DNA from: Szabonella alba
Lineage (GTDB): Bacteria > Pseudomonadota > Alphaproteobacteria > Rhodobacterales > Rhodobacteraceae
DNA length: 64,000 nucleotides
Assembly (NCBI RefSeq): GCF_016765775.1
Contig: NZ_JAESVN010000004.1
Span: forward strand, 310,001-374,000
Reading direction: 5' to 3'
The position numbers and the translations under genes were made by a program. Positions within the stretch are counted from its first letter, which is position 1. The number at the start of each line of letters is the position of its first letter. The notes beneath the pieces are model-generated. The model was not told the origin of the DNA and did not search any database. It saw only the letters and a program-made list of their open reading frames with translations. Below are positions 19,007 to 27,136 of this stretch, one piece after another.

Positions 19007-19452
19007 CGCAACAGCCGTTTCTGAAAGGCGGGATCGGGGATGCCGCACAGATCCGCGCGCCCGAACATCGCATATCGGTTGCGCGCGATCCAGCGATACA
19101 GCCGGTCGCGCAGGCCCCGGGGCAGGATCCGCAACACCCCGGTCAGCCTTGCCCAACCGCCAAGGCGCCGCCCAACCTGCAGCACCGCATCGAAATCGCG
19201 ATGGGCCACGCCCCGGTCGATAAACAGCCAGCTTGCCGGATCATCGGGCGCCAGACCGTAATGGCGCAACAGCGCCGCACCCAGCGGGCTTTGCACCGGG
19301 CAGATCCGCACCTGTCCCGAGCGGTCCAGCCGGTGGATCATCCGCGCGCCCCAACTGCACAGCGCGCATTCGCCGTCCATCACCGCGACAGGATTGCTGT
19401 CATCGAAACCGGGGATATCTGGATCGGACTGATAGGAATAGACCTCACGCAT
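19003..19452 (-). CDS. DCC family thiol-disulfide oxidoreductase-like protein (DUF393)
   Basis: The protein has 149 residues. The family motif D-x-x-C-x-x-C is present as MDGECALCSWGARMI, followed by the usual ICPVQSPLG, PASWLFIDRG and YRWIARNRYAMFG blocks. DCC proteins are thioredoxin-like and lack a proven substrate. GAGGATGTATC before the ATG gives a good ribosome site. It is first of a two-gene unit with the dehydrogenase/DUF4166 protein. Confidence 0.85.
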   Translation of the reverse strand: MREVYSYQSDPDIPGFDDSNPVAVMDGECALCSWGARMIHRLDRSGQVRICPVQSPLGAALLRHYGLAPDDPASWLFIDRGVAHRDFDAVLQVGRRLGGWARLTGVLRILPRGLRDRLYRWIARNRYAMFGRADLCGIPDPAFQKRLLR

Positions 19453-19684
19453 GATACATCCTCATCCGCCGGGTCTCCGCGCGGCGCAAGCACTCCGGAG
19501 CGGGTGGTTCATTCCCTGATGCCAAATGTCGGATGCGCCAGCGCAAAGACTCCCCCTGTAAGTCCATGTCGGCGCAATGCCCGCCCCATGGCGCTTGCGG
19601 CACTTGCGCGGCCTCGCGCTGGCCCCCGCCGCGACCAGGCCCGAAGCAGCGCGACAGGTTAGATCCTGCCCTGTAAACAAAGGG

Positions 19685-19697
19685 CCTCGCTGCGAGG
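19685..19697 (-). terminator. Short terminator-like hairpin after the glnE operon
   Basis: On the minus strand CCTCG-CAG-CGAGG is followed by CCCTTTGTTTA, 51 bases past the stop of the small gene after glnE. The stem is only 5 bp. The surrounding 19453-19747 space (295 bases) shows no supportable gene and must also hold the DCC-gene promoter. Confidence 0.4.
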
Positions 19698-19747
19698 ATC
19701 GCTGCCAGATCCAGCGGGGCGCAGGTCAAATGTCCGGCCAATCTGCC

Positions 19748-20014
19748 TCAGCCCGCGACCCGCGCTGCCCTGCCGCCGCGCCGCCGCGCCTCGGGCGGGG
19801 CCTCCAGCCCGTCGGACAGGACCGCATTCATCGGATGACCGGGATTGGCCGCTGCATAGCGCGCGATCAGCAGGGCAATGGCCGCAGGCGGCGTCATCGC
19901 AGGCCCCAGCGACAGCGCCCAGTCGACAAAGATCGAGCGGCATTCGCCGGTGCTGATCCCCTCGATCCGATAGCTTTCGCGGATCAGCCCTTTCGGGTCC
20001 GCCTCATCCGTCAT
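19748..20014 (-). CDS. Conserved small protein coupled to glnE, function unknown
   Basis: The protein has 88 residues: DPKGLIRESYRIEGISTGEC, then IFVDWALSLGPAM and a helical core AIALLIARYAAANPGHP, ending in a basic RRRGGRAARVAG tail. Its ATG lies inside the last codons of glnE, overlapping by 11 bases, and AAGGAG sits at a good distance within the glnE coding sequence, so translation is almost surely coupled. No enzymatic motif is seen. The spacing and start site make it a real gene; a function in nitrogen control would be only guilt by association. Confidence 0.7.
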   Translation of the reverse strand: MTDEADPKGLIRESYRIEGISTGECRSIFVDWALSLGPAMTPPAAIALLIARYAAANPGHPMNAVLSDGLEAPPEARRRGGRAARVAG

Positions 20015-22880
20015 GTCCTGTCTCCTTCGCAGGCAAAATGCGTGCGATCACCGCTGCCGCCGCTATCGTCACCGTCTCCAGCCGGTCGGACAGGGCGGCG
20101 GCATCTGCCTTCTGCCCTTCCGCCTTCTGCCCTTCCGCCTTCTGCCCGTCAGCATGGGGATCAGATGGCCCCGTCCCCTGCCCCGTCTCCCGCAGCAGGA
20201 AGGCCCGTGCGCCCTCCCCCAGTTCGGCCATTTCCAGCGTCCCCTCGGTCAGAAGCCGCGTTCCCGCCTGCAGCCGCCAGCACAGTCTGTAGGCGTCCAG
20301 CAGGGTCTGCTCATCCGTTTGCGACAGGATAGCGCCCCGGACGCCCGCGCGCAGTTGCGCCTCGATGCGCCGCGCCGGATCGCCCGTGCGCAGCGCGCAG
20401 GTCTGGGCCAGAAGCTCGACATCCATCAGCCGGCCCGGGCCGTTCCTTGCCTCCCAGGATCCGCGCGCCGGTTTCGCCTCGGCCAGTCTGCGGCGCATAT
20501 CGGCCACATCGGTCAGCACGCTGTCGCCCTGCCCCTTGGCGGCCAGAACCTCACGCCGGAAGGCCTCGACCTCGGCACCCAGTTCCGCATCCCCTGCCAG
20601 CACCCTTGCCCGCGTCAGCGCCAGATGTTCCCAGGTCCAGGCCTCTTCAAGCTGATAGTTGCGGAACGAGGCCAGTGCGGTGGCAACCGGCCCCTGCCGC
20701 CCCGAGGGGCGCAGCCGCATGTCCAGTTCATAAAGCCGCCCCTCGGCCATCGGCGCGGTGACGGCGGTCACCAGCGCCTGCGTGAACCGCGCATAATAGG
20801 GCCGGACGGCCAGCGGGCGCGGCCCCTCGGACGCTTCCGCATCCCCCGCGTCATAAATGACGATGACATCCAGATCGGACCCGGCATTCAGCCGCCCCGC
20901 CCCAAGGCTGCCCATGCCCAGAAGGCAGGCGCCGCGCCCCGGTGGCGGCCCGTGCCGCCCCGCGAATTCCGTGGCCACAACCGGAAACAGCGCGACCAGA
21001 ACCGCCTCGGCCAGATCGGCATATTGCTTGCCCGCCTCGAAGGCGTCGATCACGCCCCGCAGCAGATGCACACCGACGCGGAAATGCCATTCCTTCATCC
21101 AGCGCCGCGCGGCATCCAGTTTGCGCTCATAATCCTCGATGCCCGACAGGGCCGCACCCAGTTCCGCAGCAAGCCCGCGCGCGCCGGGCCAGTCGGAAAA
21201 GAAACTGCCGCCGATCACAGCATCCAGCACCGCCGAATTGCGCGACAGGTAGCGCGCCAGCGCCGGAGAGGTCGCAGCGATATCCACGATCAGATCGACA
21301 AGCTGCGGATTGGCCTCGAACAGCGAAAATATCTGCACCCCCGCCGGAAGGCCCGACAGAAAGCCGTCAAAGGCGATCAGCGCCTCATCGGGATTGGCCG
21401 CGCGCTGCAGGCGGGTCAGAAGCCCCGGACGCACCCGGCGGAAAATCGCCCCAGCGCGTTCTGACCGCAGCGCCGGATAGCCTTTCCACCCCTCGACGAT
21501 CTTGCGTGCGGTCTCTGACAAGTTCGGGCCTTCTTCGGCCTCGGCCGGGGCAAAGAACCCCTCGGTCAGATGATCCGTCCGTTCCAGCCGCGCCTTCAGC
21601 CCCGCGCGCCATGTCGCGACATCCGCCGCGCCGTCCAGATGGGCAATGCGCGCAACGCCCTTGGGGGTGGCGGGCATTTCCTGCGTCTGGGCGTCATGCA
21701 CCATCTGCAGGCGATGCTCTACCTCACGATGCGCGCGATAAAGCGTCGCCAGTTCCCGGGCCGTCGCCTCGGGCAGCCAGCCCTTGCGCGCCAGCGCCGC
21801 CAGCCCCCCCAGAGTGGTGCGGTCGCGCAGCGACGGGTCGCGCCCCCCGGCAATCAATTGCCGGGTCTGAACGAAAAACTCGATCTCCCGGATGCCGCCG
21901 ACGCCCAGTTTGATGTTATGACCCTCGATCTGCACCGGGCCATGCAGCCCGCGATGGTCGCGGATCCGCAGGCGCATGTCATGGGCGTCCTGAATCGCCA
22001 CGAAATCCAGATGCTTGCGCCAGACAAACGGCGACAGCGTGCGCAGAAATCGTTCGCCAGCCGCGACATCGCCCGCACAGGGCCGCGCCTTTATCCATGC
22101 CGCGCGCTCCCATGTGCGGCCGACGCTTTCATAGTAGTTCTCGGCCGCCGCCATCGACAGGCAGACGGGCGTTACCGCCGCATCGGGACGCAGGCGCAGA
22201 TCGGTGCGGAAGACATACCCCTCATCCGTGCGGTCCGCGATCAGCGCACACAGCTTGCGGGTGACGCGGATGAAGGCTGCGCGGGCCTCTTGCGCGTCGC
22301 TGCCCGGATAGCGGGTTTCGTCGAAAAGACAGATCAGGTCGATATCCGAGGAATAGTTCAACTCTCCCGCGCCCATCTTGCCCATGGCGAAGATCACCAT
22401 GCCTGCCGCCGTCGCCGCATCCTCGGGCGTGGCCCCGGGGATCTTGCCACGGCGGATCTCATCGGCGACCAGATGACGCAATGCCACCGAGAGGGCACCA
22501 TCGGCCAGCCGCGTTAGCGCCGAGGTGACGGTTTCCAGCGGCCAGACGCCCCCCAGATCGGCAAGGGCCGCCAGCAGGGCCACCCGGCGCTTGGCGCGGC
22601 GCAGTTCTGCCCCCAACCCCTCAGCCGGAAGATCGCGCAGGCGGAAAAGCTCGGTCTCCAGCGCGGTTTCGGGGCTCAGCGCAAAGGCCGCGCGCAGCCA
22701 GCCCTCCTCGCGCTGCATCAGGTCGGCCAGAAAGGGGCTGCCCCCCGCCGTGCCCGCCAGCAGATCGCGCAGGCCCTTGGACAGACCGGAAAAACGCGCC
22801 GCTGCATCCTCTGCCGCATCGGCATCATGCGGAACGGGGCAACGGGACAGGCGACGGGTAAAAGGCAGATGCGATGTCAT
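20004..22880 (-). CDS. glnE: Bifunctional glutamine synthetase adenylyltransferase/adenylyl-removing enzyme
   Basis: The protein has 958 residues with two nucleotidyltransferase domains. The N-terminal, deadenylylating one has GKMGAGELNYSSDIDLICLFD; the C-terminal, adenylylating one has GMGSLGAGRLNAGSDLDVIVIYD (both quoted for their G-S/N-x-SDxD core). A GlnD_UR_UTase-like linker lies between. GlnE sets glutamine synthetase activity in response to PII and glutamine. An oddity is a 15-bp tandem repeat near the 3' end that encodes repeated GQKAE units at about residues 910-925. The start ATG is at 22880. It is divergent from the YbaK gene across 125 bases. Confidence 0.95.
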   Translation of the reverse strand: MTSHLPFTRRLSRCPVPHDADAAEDAAARFSGLSKGLRDLLAGTAGGSPFLADLMQREEGWLRAAFALSPETALETELFRLRDLPAEGLGAELRRAKRRVALLAALADLGGVWPLETVTSALTRLADGALSVALRHLVADEIRRGKIPGATPEDAATAAGMVIFAMGKMGAGELNYSSDIDLICLFDETRYPGSDAQEARAAFIRVTRKLCALIADRTDEGYVFRTDLRLRPDAAVTPVCLSMAAAENYYESVGRTWERAAWIKARPCAGDVAAGERFLRTLSPFVWRKHLDFVAIQDAHDMRLRIRDHRGLHGPVQIEGHNIKLGVGGIREIEFFVQTRQLIAGGRDPSLRDRTTLGGLAALARKGWLPEATARELATLYRAHREVEHRLQMVHDAQTQEMPATPKGVARIAHLDGAADVATWRAGLKARLERTDHLTEGFFAPAEAEEGPNLSETARKIVEGWKGYPALRSERAGAIFRRVRPGLLTRLQRAANPDEALIAFDGFLSGLPAGVQIFSLFEANPQLVDLIVDIAATSPALARYLSRNSAVLDAVIGGSFFSDWPGARGLAAELGAALSGIEDYERKLDAARRWMKEWHFRVGVHLLRGVIDAFEAGKQYADLAEAVLVALFPVVATEFAGRHGPPPGRGACLLGMGSLGAGRLNAGSDLDVIVIYDAGDAEASEGPRPLAVRPYYARFTQALVTAVTAPMAEGRLYELDMRLRPSGRQGPVATALASFRNYQLEEAWTWEHLALTRARVLAGDAELGAEVEAFRREVLAAKGQGDSVLTDVADMRRRLAEAKPARGSWEARNGPGRLMDVELLAQTCALRTGDPARRIEAQLRAGVRGAILSQTDEQTLLDAYRLCWRLQAGTRLLTEGTLEMAELGEGARAFLLRETGQGTGPSDPHADGQKAEGQKAEGQKADAAALSDRLETVTIAAAAVIARILPAKETGHDG
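20107..20147. repeat. 15-bp tandem repeat inside glnE
   Basis: The unit gccttctgcccttcc occurs at 20107-20121 and 20122-20136, with a third, diverged copy at 20137-20147 onward. It keeps the reading frame and encodes GQKAE units in the minus-strand protein. The encoded segment is hydrophilic and not part of the conserved domains, so copy-number change would likely be tolerated. Confidence 0.75.
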
Positions 22881-23005
22881 ACCCGCAATCTGGCGAAGGG
22901 CGGTTGCCGCGTCAATCGCCCTGCGCAGTGCCCAAGCGGGCCGGGCCTTGCGGCCCGCGCCGCCTGCCGGAATAAAAGCGACACAGAACCGAAAGGACAG
23001 GATCC

Positions 23006-23479
23006 ATGGGAAAAAGCCTTGAACGCGTGCGCCGCGCGCTGGTCGCGGCGGGGCTGGCCGACACGATCCGCGAAGCGGGGCAGGAAAGCCGCACCGCCGC
23101 GCTGGCCGCCGAGGCCATCGGGTGCGAGATCGACCAGATCGCCAAGTCGATCCTGTTCCGGGGGGAAAGTTCGGGCGCGCTCTGGCTGTTCGTCACGGCG
23201 GGCGGGCGGCGCGTCGAGATGGGCCGCGCCGCTGAACTGTCTGGGGAACCCTTGGGACAGGCCGAGGCGACGCAGATCCGGCAGGTGACAGGCTTTGCCA
23301 TCGGCGGTGTCGCCCCTCTGGGGCATCTGACTCCGCCGCGCGGTTTCTTTGACCGGCGGCTGACCGATTTCGCGACGGTCTGGGCGGCTGCGGGCACGCC
23401 GCTGCATGTCTTTGCCGCCGGTCCGGCGCTGCTAGCGCCCGCATGCGGCTTGCTGATTGAAGATTTTTCTGTTCAATAA
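23006..23479 (+). CDS. YbaK/EbsC family aminoacyl-tRNA deacylase
   Basis: The protein has 157 residues, one YbaK domain. The conserved lysine that places the substrate carbonyl is Lys47 in CEIDQIAKSILFR; VTGFAIGGVAPLGH is the substrate-pocket loop and FFDRRL the following strand. The family hydrolyses Cys-tRNA(Pro) or other mischarged tRNAs in trans in the cytosol. Specificity (YbaK, YeaK or ProXp type) cannot be set by eye. AAGGACAG before the ATG is a fair ribosome site. A monocistronic gene, divergent from glnE. Confidence 0.85.
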   Translation: MGKSLERVRRALVAAGLADTIREAGQESRTAALAAEAIGCEIDQIAKSILFRGESSGALWLFVTAGGRRVEMGRAAELSGEPLGQAEATQIRQVTGFAIGGVAPLGHLTPPRGFFDRRLTDFATVWAAAGTPLHVFAAGPALLAPACGLLIEDFSVQ

Positions 23480-23542
23480 CAAATCATTAAAATAACAACC
23501 CATCAAACACCTCCTCGATGTAAAAAACTTTAACATGAACCC

Positions 23543-23571
23543 TTGAAATAACGACCTGTCATGGCAATCTT
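23543..23571 (+). promoter_or_regulatory. Putative promoter of the DUF2852 gene
   Basis: In an unusually AT-rich 136-bp space, ttgaaa (23543-23548) is followed after 17 bases by aatctt (23566-23571), 45 bases before the ATG. The -10 is poor. The AT-rich stretch 23480-23550 could also bind nucleoid proteins. Confidence 0.3.
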
Positions 23572-23615
23572 CGTAATGTGAATGGACTAAACATCACCCC
23601 AACGGAGAGACGCGC

Positions 23616-24080
23616 ATGACCTATACCGCGACTAACACGACGACCGGCGGCCTGACCCGCCCGCTGCGCCGCGCCGAGGCCTGGCTTGATGATCGCGGCC
23701 GCGCCGGCTGGATCGTGGCCATGATCCTTGGCTTCATCTTCTTCTGGCCGGTCGGCCTTGCGCTGCTGGCCTATATCACCTGGACCAATCGCTGGAGCAA
23801 AAGCATGTTCAAATTCAACGGCTGCGCCACCCGCACCTCGCATTCCTTCAAGTCCGCCAACAGCGGCAACAGCGCCTTTGACGCCTACCGCAGCGAAACG
23901 ATCCGCCGTCTTGAGGAAGAACAGGTCGCCTTCGAGGCTTTCCTGAAGCGGCTGCGCGATGCCCGCGACAAGCAGGAATTCGATGCCTTCATGGAAGACC
24001 GCGCCCGGGCCAACAGTGATGCGAAGGCCGACGCCGAGCCCAAGGATGACGCGACCCGCAAGGATATCGCGGCCTATTGA
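23616..24080 (+). CDS. DUF2852 family membrane protein
   Basis: The protein has 154 residues. A basic/aromatic N-terminal segment leads to one clear transmembrane region with the family signature (AMILGFIFFWPVGLALLAYITW), then NRWSKSMF and a long charged helix, about residues 85-135, likely coiled coil (RRLEEEQVAFEAFLKRLRDA). DUF2852 is widespread in alphaproteobacteria and has no proven function. GGAGAG precedes the ATG. It has its own promoter-like region and a hairpin terminator, so it is probably expressed alone. Confidence 0.85.
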   Translation: MTYTATNTTTGGLTRPLRRAEAWLDDRGRAGWIVAMILGFIFFWPVGLALLAYITWTNRWSKSMFKFNGCATRTSHSFKSANSGNSAFDAYRSETIRRLEEEQVAFEAFLKRLRDARDKQEFDAFMEDRARANSDAKADAEPKDDATRKDIAAY

Positions 24081-24117
24081 CCGGCTCTGATTGTTGCGCC
24101 CTGACGGGATGCCCGCG

Positions 24118-24139
24118 CCCGCCCGGTCCGCCGGGCGGG
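24118..24139 (+). terminator. Terminator of the DUF2852 gene
   Basis: A perfect 9-bp stem cccgcccgg (24118-24126) with ccgggcggg (24131-24139) closes on a 4-base loop and is followed by actttgcc, 38 bases past the stop. The rest of the space to the RDD gene (to 24348) shows no gene that I can support. Confidence 0.6.
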
Positions 24140-24348
24140 ACTTTGCCATGAAGACCCGCCCTTGGGCACAGCCGAAGGGAACCGCAATGCCGGTTTTCCG
24201 TTTCCCCATTGCCAAAGGCGCCGCAACGCGGTCTTGCCATGCCCTGCGGACAGACCGCCACCACGCCCCTCCAAAGCGGCCCGAGAGGCCGGACCCTGCC
24301 CCGACCCTTCGATCCCATCCTGACCCCTATTCCTGATCCGGTGACCCG

Positions 24349-24783
24349 ATGATGCTTCCCGACCCCGACCATCAGCCCGAATTCTATGCCGGTGTCGCCG
24401 CGAAACGCGGCATGGCCTGGCTGGTCGATACGCTGCTGGCGGCATTGCTGACCGCGCTGATCGTGCCCTTCACCGCCTTTACCGGGCTGTTCTTCCTGCC
24501 ACTTCTCTATGCGGTGGTCAGCTTTTTCTATCGCTGGCTGTCGATTGCGCGAGGTTCGGCCACGCCGGGGATGCGCCTGACGGGGATCGAGTTCCGCCGC
24601 GCCGACGGCACGACCTTCGACGGTATGACGGCGCTGCTGCATACGGCGGGCTATGTGATCAGCTTTTCGATGGTGCTGCCGCAGATCCTGTCAGTCGCGC
24701 TGATGCTGTTCAGCGCACGTGGTCAGGGGCTGACCGATCATGTGCTGGGCAGCGTGGCCTTGAACCGTCCTTCGCGTTTTTAA
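24349..24783 (+). CDS. RDD family membrane protein
   Basis: The protein has 144 residues with three hydrophobic segments (LVDTLLAALLTALIVPF, FFLPLLYAVVSFFYRWL and HTAGYVISFSMVLPQILSVA). The signature Arg and Asp residues are in AKRGMAWLVDTLL, and the later TPGMRLTGIEF and GLTDHVLGSVAL are typical of the family. RDD proteins have been linked to ion or metabolite transport in some bacteria, but this is not established. Two adjacent ATGs (24349 and 24352) could start it. It is alone between two terminators. Confidence 0.85.
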   Translation: MMLPDPDHQPEFYAGVAAKRGMAWLVDTLLAALLTALIVPFTAFTGLFFLPLLYAVVSFFYRWLSIARGSATPGMRLTGIEFRRADGTTFDGMTALLHTAGYVISFSMVLPQILSVALMLFSARGQGLTDHVLGSVALNRPSRF

Positions 24784-24802
24784 GGTATTTGCGGCAGGAT
24801 CC

Positions 24803-24836
24803 GGTGCCGCCGGGGTCATTCCGACCCGGCGGCACC
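24803..24836. terminator. Bidirectional terminator between convergent genes
   Basis: ggtgccgccggggtc (24803-24817) pairs with gacccggcggcacc (24823-24836) apart from one extra G, forming a 14-bp stem with a 5-base loop. It serves both the RDD gene (plus) and the catabolic operon ending at 24874 (minus). Confidence 0.65.
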
Positions 24837-24873
24837 GTCCCGCACGGCAAGCTGCAAGTGACGGGGAGCGTCG

Positions 24874-25845
24874 TCAGGCCCGCAGCGTGCCGGTGTTGCA
24901 GATCAGTTCGCCCTTGCGGATGAAAAACCGCGCCCGCTGGCGCAGGACGATCCCCGGCCCCTTGGCGCGGATCTCGACCGGGGTGCCAGTGCGGCCATGG
25001 GCGGGATGGATCACCGCCAGCAGATCACCCGTCGCCACCTCGGCCCCGAGCGGCACGCGATGTTCCACGATGCCGTCACCCTCGGCCATGTGGTTGTTGT
25101 CCTTGCGGACATCGACGCGGATCGCGGTGGAATTGCCTGGGCTTTCCGCGCCCTTGGTCAGCACGCCATAAGCCTTCAGCCCGCGCAGGATGCCGTCGCG
25201 CATGATCGCCACCTCTTCGGTCCGCACGGCACCGCCGCCGCCGCCCTCGATCTCGACCGAGGCGACACCGGCCAGCGGCGATGCCCCTGCCGAAGTGCTG
25301 GCAATGCCTTCGACATATTCGATATAGGGATAACCCCAGCTGTCGAGGATGCCTTCCAGCGCCGCATTGTCGATGCTGCATTTATCCGAGGTGAAGCCGA
25401 AAACCATGGGAACGACATTGTAATCCCCCCCGCCCGCATGGACATCGACCAGAAGATCGGCCTGCGGGAAGACGACATCATGCAGGAAGGCCGACATGCG
25501 CTCGGTCACGCTGCCCTCCGCCTTGCCCGGAAAGGTCCGGTTCATGTTCTGCCCGTCCTCGGGGGAAATGCGCTGGCCGCGCTGGGATGCGGACGGGTTG
25601 ATCGTCGGGATGATGATCAGCCGCCCGCGCACATCCTGGGGCTGGATCTCGTTGACAAGCTGGCGCAGCACGATCTGCGCCTCGTATTCATCGCCATGGA
25701 TGCCGCCGCACAGGATCACGCGCGGCCCCTCGCCATTGTTGATCGTGCAGATCACATCCTCCTGCAGCCCGTCGATACCGGGGGTGATCGCAGTCAGATC
25801 GAGGATCGTTTTGCCGGGCGCATCGGGGTTGAAACCGTCGAGCAT
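24874..25845 (-). CDS. Succinylglutamate desuccinylase/aspartoacylase family deacylase (DoeB-like)
   Basis: The protein has 323 residues, an M14-type zinc hydrolase. Zinc ligands are seen in GGIHGDEYE (His, Glu) and LVDVHAGGG (His); NMNRTFPGK carries the substrate Arg, and ASVEIEGGGGG holds the likely catalytic Glu. Family members remove acyl groups from amino acids (AstE, AspA, and DoeB of ectoine catabolism). GGAG stands 6 bases before the ATG at 25845; upstream ATGs lack a ribosome site. It is the last gene of the peptide-importer/DAO operon, so it may deacylate an imported N-acyl amino acid, before or after oxidation. Substrate unknown. Confidence 0.8.
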   Translation of the reverse strand: MLDGFNPDAPGKTILDLTAITPGIDGLQEDVICTINNGEGPRVILCGGIHGDEYEAQIVLRQLVNEIQPQDVRGRLIIIPTINPSASQRGQRISPEDGQNMNRTFPGKAEGSVTERMSAFLHDVVFPQADLLVDVHAGGGDYNVVPMVFGFTSDKCSIDNAALEGILDSWGYPYIEYVEGIASTSAGASPLAGVASVEIEGGGGGAVRTEEVAIMRDGILRGLKAYGVLTKGAESPGNSTAIRVDVRKDNNHMAEGDGIVEHRVPLGAEVATGDLLAVIHPAHGRTGTPVEIRAKGPGIVLRQRARFFIRKGELICNTGTLRA

Positions 25846-25913
25846 CGGGAACTCCATTCTTGCAAAGGGTCTGGTGCCGCCGGACATCACCGGCGGCACG
25901 CGGGATTGTGGGA

Positions 25914-27131
25914 TCAGGCGGCGCGGAAGCTGCGGCGCAGATCGTCCAGCACGGCATTGGTCGTCATGGACGGATCGACGAAGCGGCGCACGGTGAAGGG
26001 GTCAAGCTCGGCCGGTTTCTCGCCGCTCAGCGCCCATTGCGTGATGTAATGGGTGAAGCCCAGCGAGATGGCAAAGCCGTGGCCTGACCAGGCATAGCCG
26101 TAAATCGTGTTGGTCAGGTTCGCAGGCTTGTCCACGATCGGGATATTGTCCACCGCAACCGTATCGGCGCGCGATGCATCGACCGAAACGAATTTGGACC
26201 GGTCGATGAAGGGCATGGTCTGAATCGCATCGTTCAGGTTGATCGCGGTCGCGCTGAGCGAGCCTTCCAGCCTGCCCTCGGCATCATGGGTCACCGAGAC
26301 GCCGCCCGACAGCATGATCGTGCCATCGGGAAGCTGCTTGATCGCAAGGCGGCGGTGCATATGGCCCAGCAGATGGTTGACTTTGCGCTGTTCGGGATTG
26401 GTCACATACATCATCTGCGGCATCAGATTGAACACCGGGGTCAGTTCGTCCTTGCGCAGAACGGGCGCCAGCAGCGCCTTGGTGCCCGCATTGGCCGTCA
26501 GGATCAGTTGCCCGGTCACCGGGACAATCTCACCATCGGCCAGTTTCACGCCGGTCGCGGCAGTATTGCGATGCAGGATCTCGACCACCTTGACGCCGCG
26601 ACGCACCACCGCACCCAGTTTTTCGGCCTGACGCGCGAATTGCTGTGTCGCGAAAGTATGATCGCCCACCCCGTCATTGGGACACCAGAGCGCGCCCAGA
26701 ATGCCCGGCGAAAGTTCCGGCTCCTTGGCCAGCGTCTCATCCCGCGACAGGAATTGCGTCGGATTGCCAAGCGCGGTCTGCACCGCCGCGCGGGCCTCCA
26801 TCACGCCCCGGATTTCATGTTCCCGCTGGCCGTAAGGCTTGTCGATGATGGTCAGCCCGCCGACCCGGCGATAGCCTACGCCGCCTTGGATGGTTTCCTG
26901 AAACTGCCGCCAGCGTTCCAGCGAGACCGAGACGATGGGCAATTCGCGGATGTCGCGGCCATTGGCGCGCACACCGCGTTCCCCGGGACCGCCCGAGGCG
27001 CCATCCGCGACCTCTCCCGCCTCAAGCAGCAGAACGCTTTTGCCCGCATGGGACAGGTCATGGGCAAGGCTGGCCCCATAGATGCCACCGCCCACGATGA
27101 CGAAATCGAAACTTCCGGATGTGGTTGTCAT
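25914..27131 (-). CDS. FAD-dependent oxidoreductase of the DAO family
   Basis: The protein has 405 residues. The N-terminal FAD-binding Rossmann motif is VIVGGGIYGASLAHDLSHAG with LLLEAG after it, followed by DGASGGPGERGVRANGRD, and the C-terminal FAD contact YAWSGHGFAISLGF. DAO enzymes oxidise amines and amino acids (sarcosine, glycine, D-amino acids, opines) to imines. AAGGA lies 11 bases before the ATG at 27131; an in-frame TTG 9 bases upstream is less likely. Adjacent deacylase and importer genes suggest a dedicated catabolic pathway for an N-substituted or peptide-like amine. Confidence 0.85.
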   Translation of the reverse strand: MTTTSGSFDFVIVGGGIYGASLAHDLSHAGKSVLLLEAGEVADGASGGPGERGVRANGRDIRELPIVSVSLERWRQFQETIQGGVGYRRVGGLTIIDKPYGQREHEIRGVMEARAAVQTALGNPTQFLSRDETLAKEPELSPGILGALWCPNDGVGDHTFATQQFARQAEKLGAVVRRGVKVVEILHRNTAATGVKLADGEIVPVTGQLILTANAGTKALLAPVLRKDELTPVFNLMPQMMYVTNPEQRKVNHLLGHMHRRLAIKQLPDGTIMLSGGVSVTHDAEGRLEGSLSATAINLNDAIQTMPFIDRSKFVSVDASRADTVAVDNIPIVDKPANLTNTIYGYAWSGHGFAISLGFTHYITQWALSGEKPAELDPFTVRRFVDPSMTTNAVLDDLRRSFRAA

Positions 27132-27136
27132 GCTGT

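Noticed and set aside
19445-19741. A 98-codon minus-strand frame in the space before the DCC gene
   Set aside because: No ribosome site, overlaps the DCC start and a terminator-like hairpin, and has arbitrary composition.
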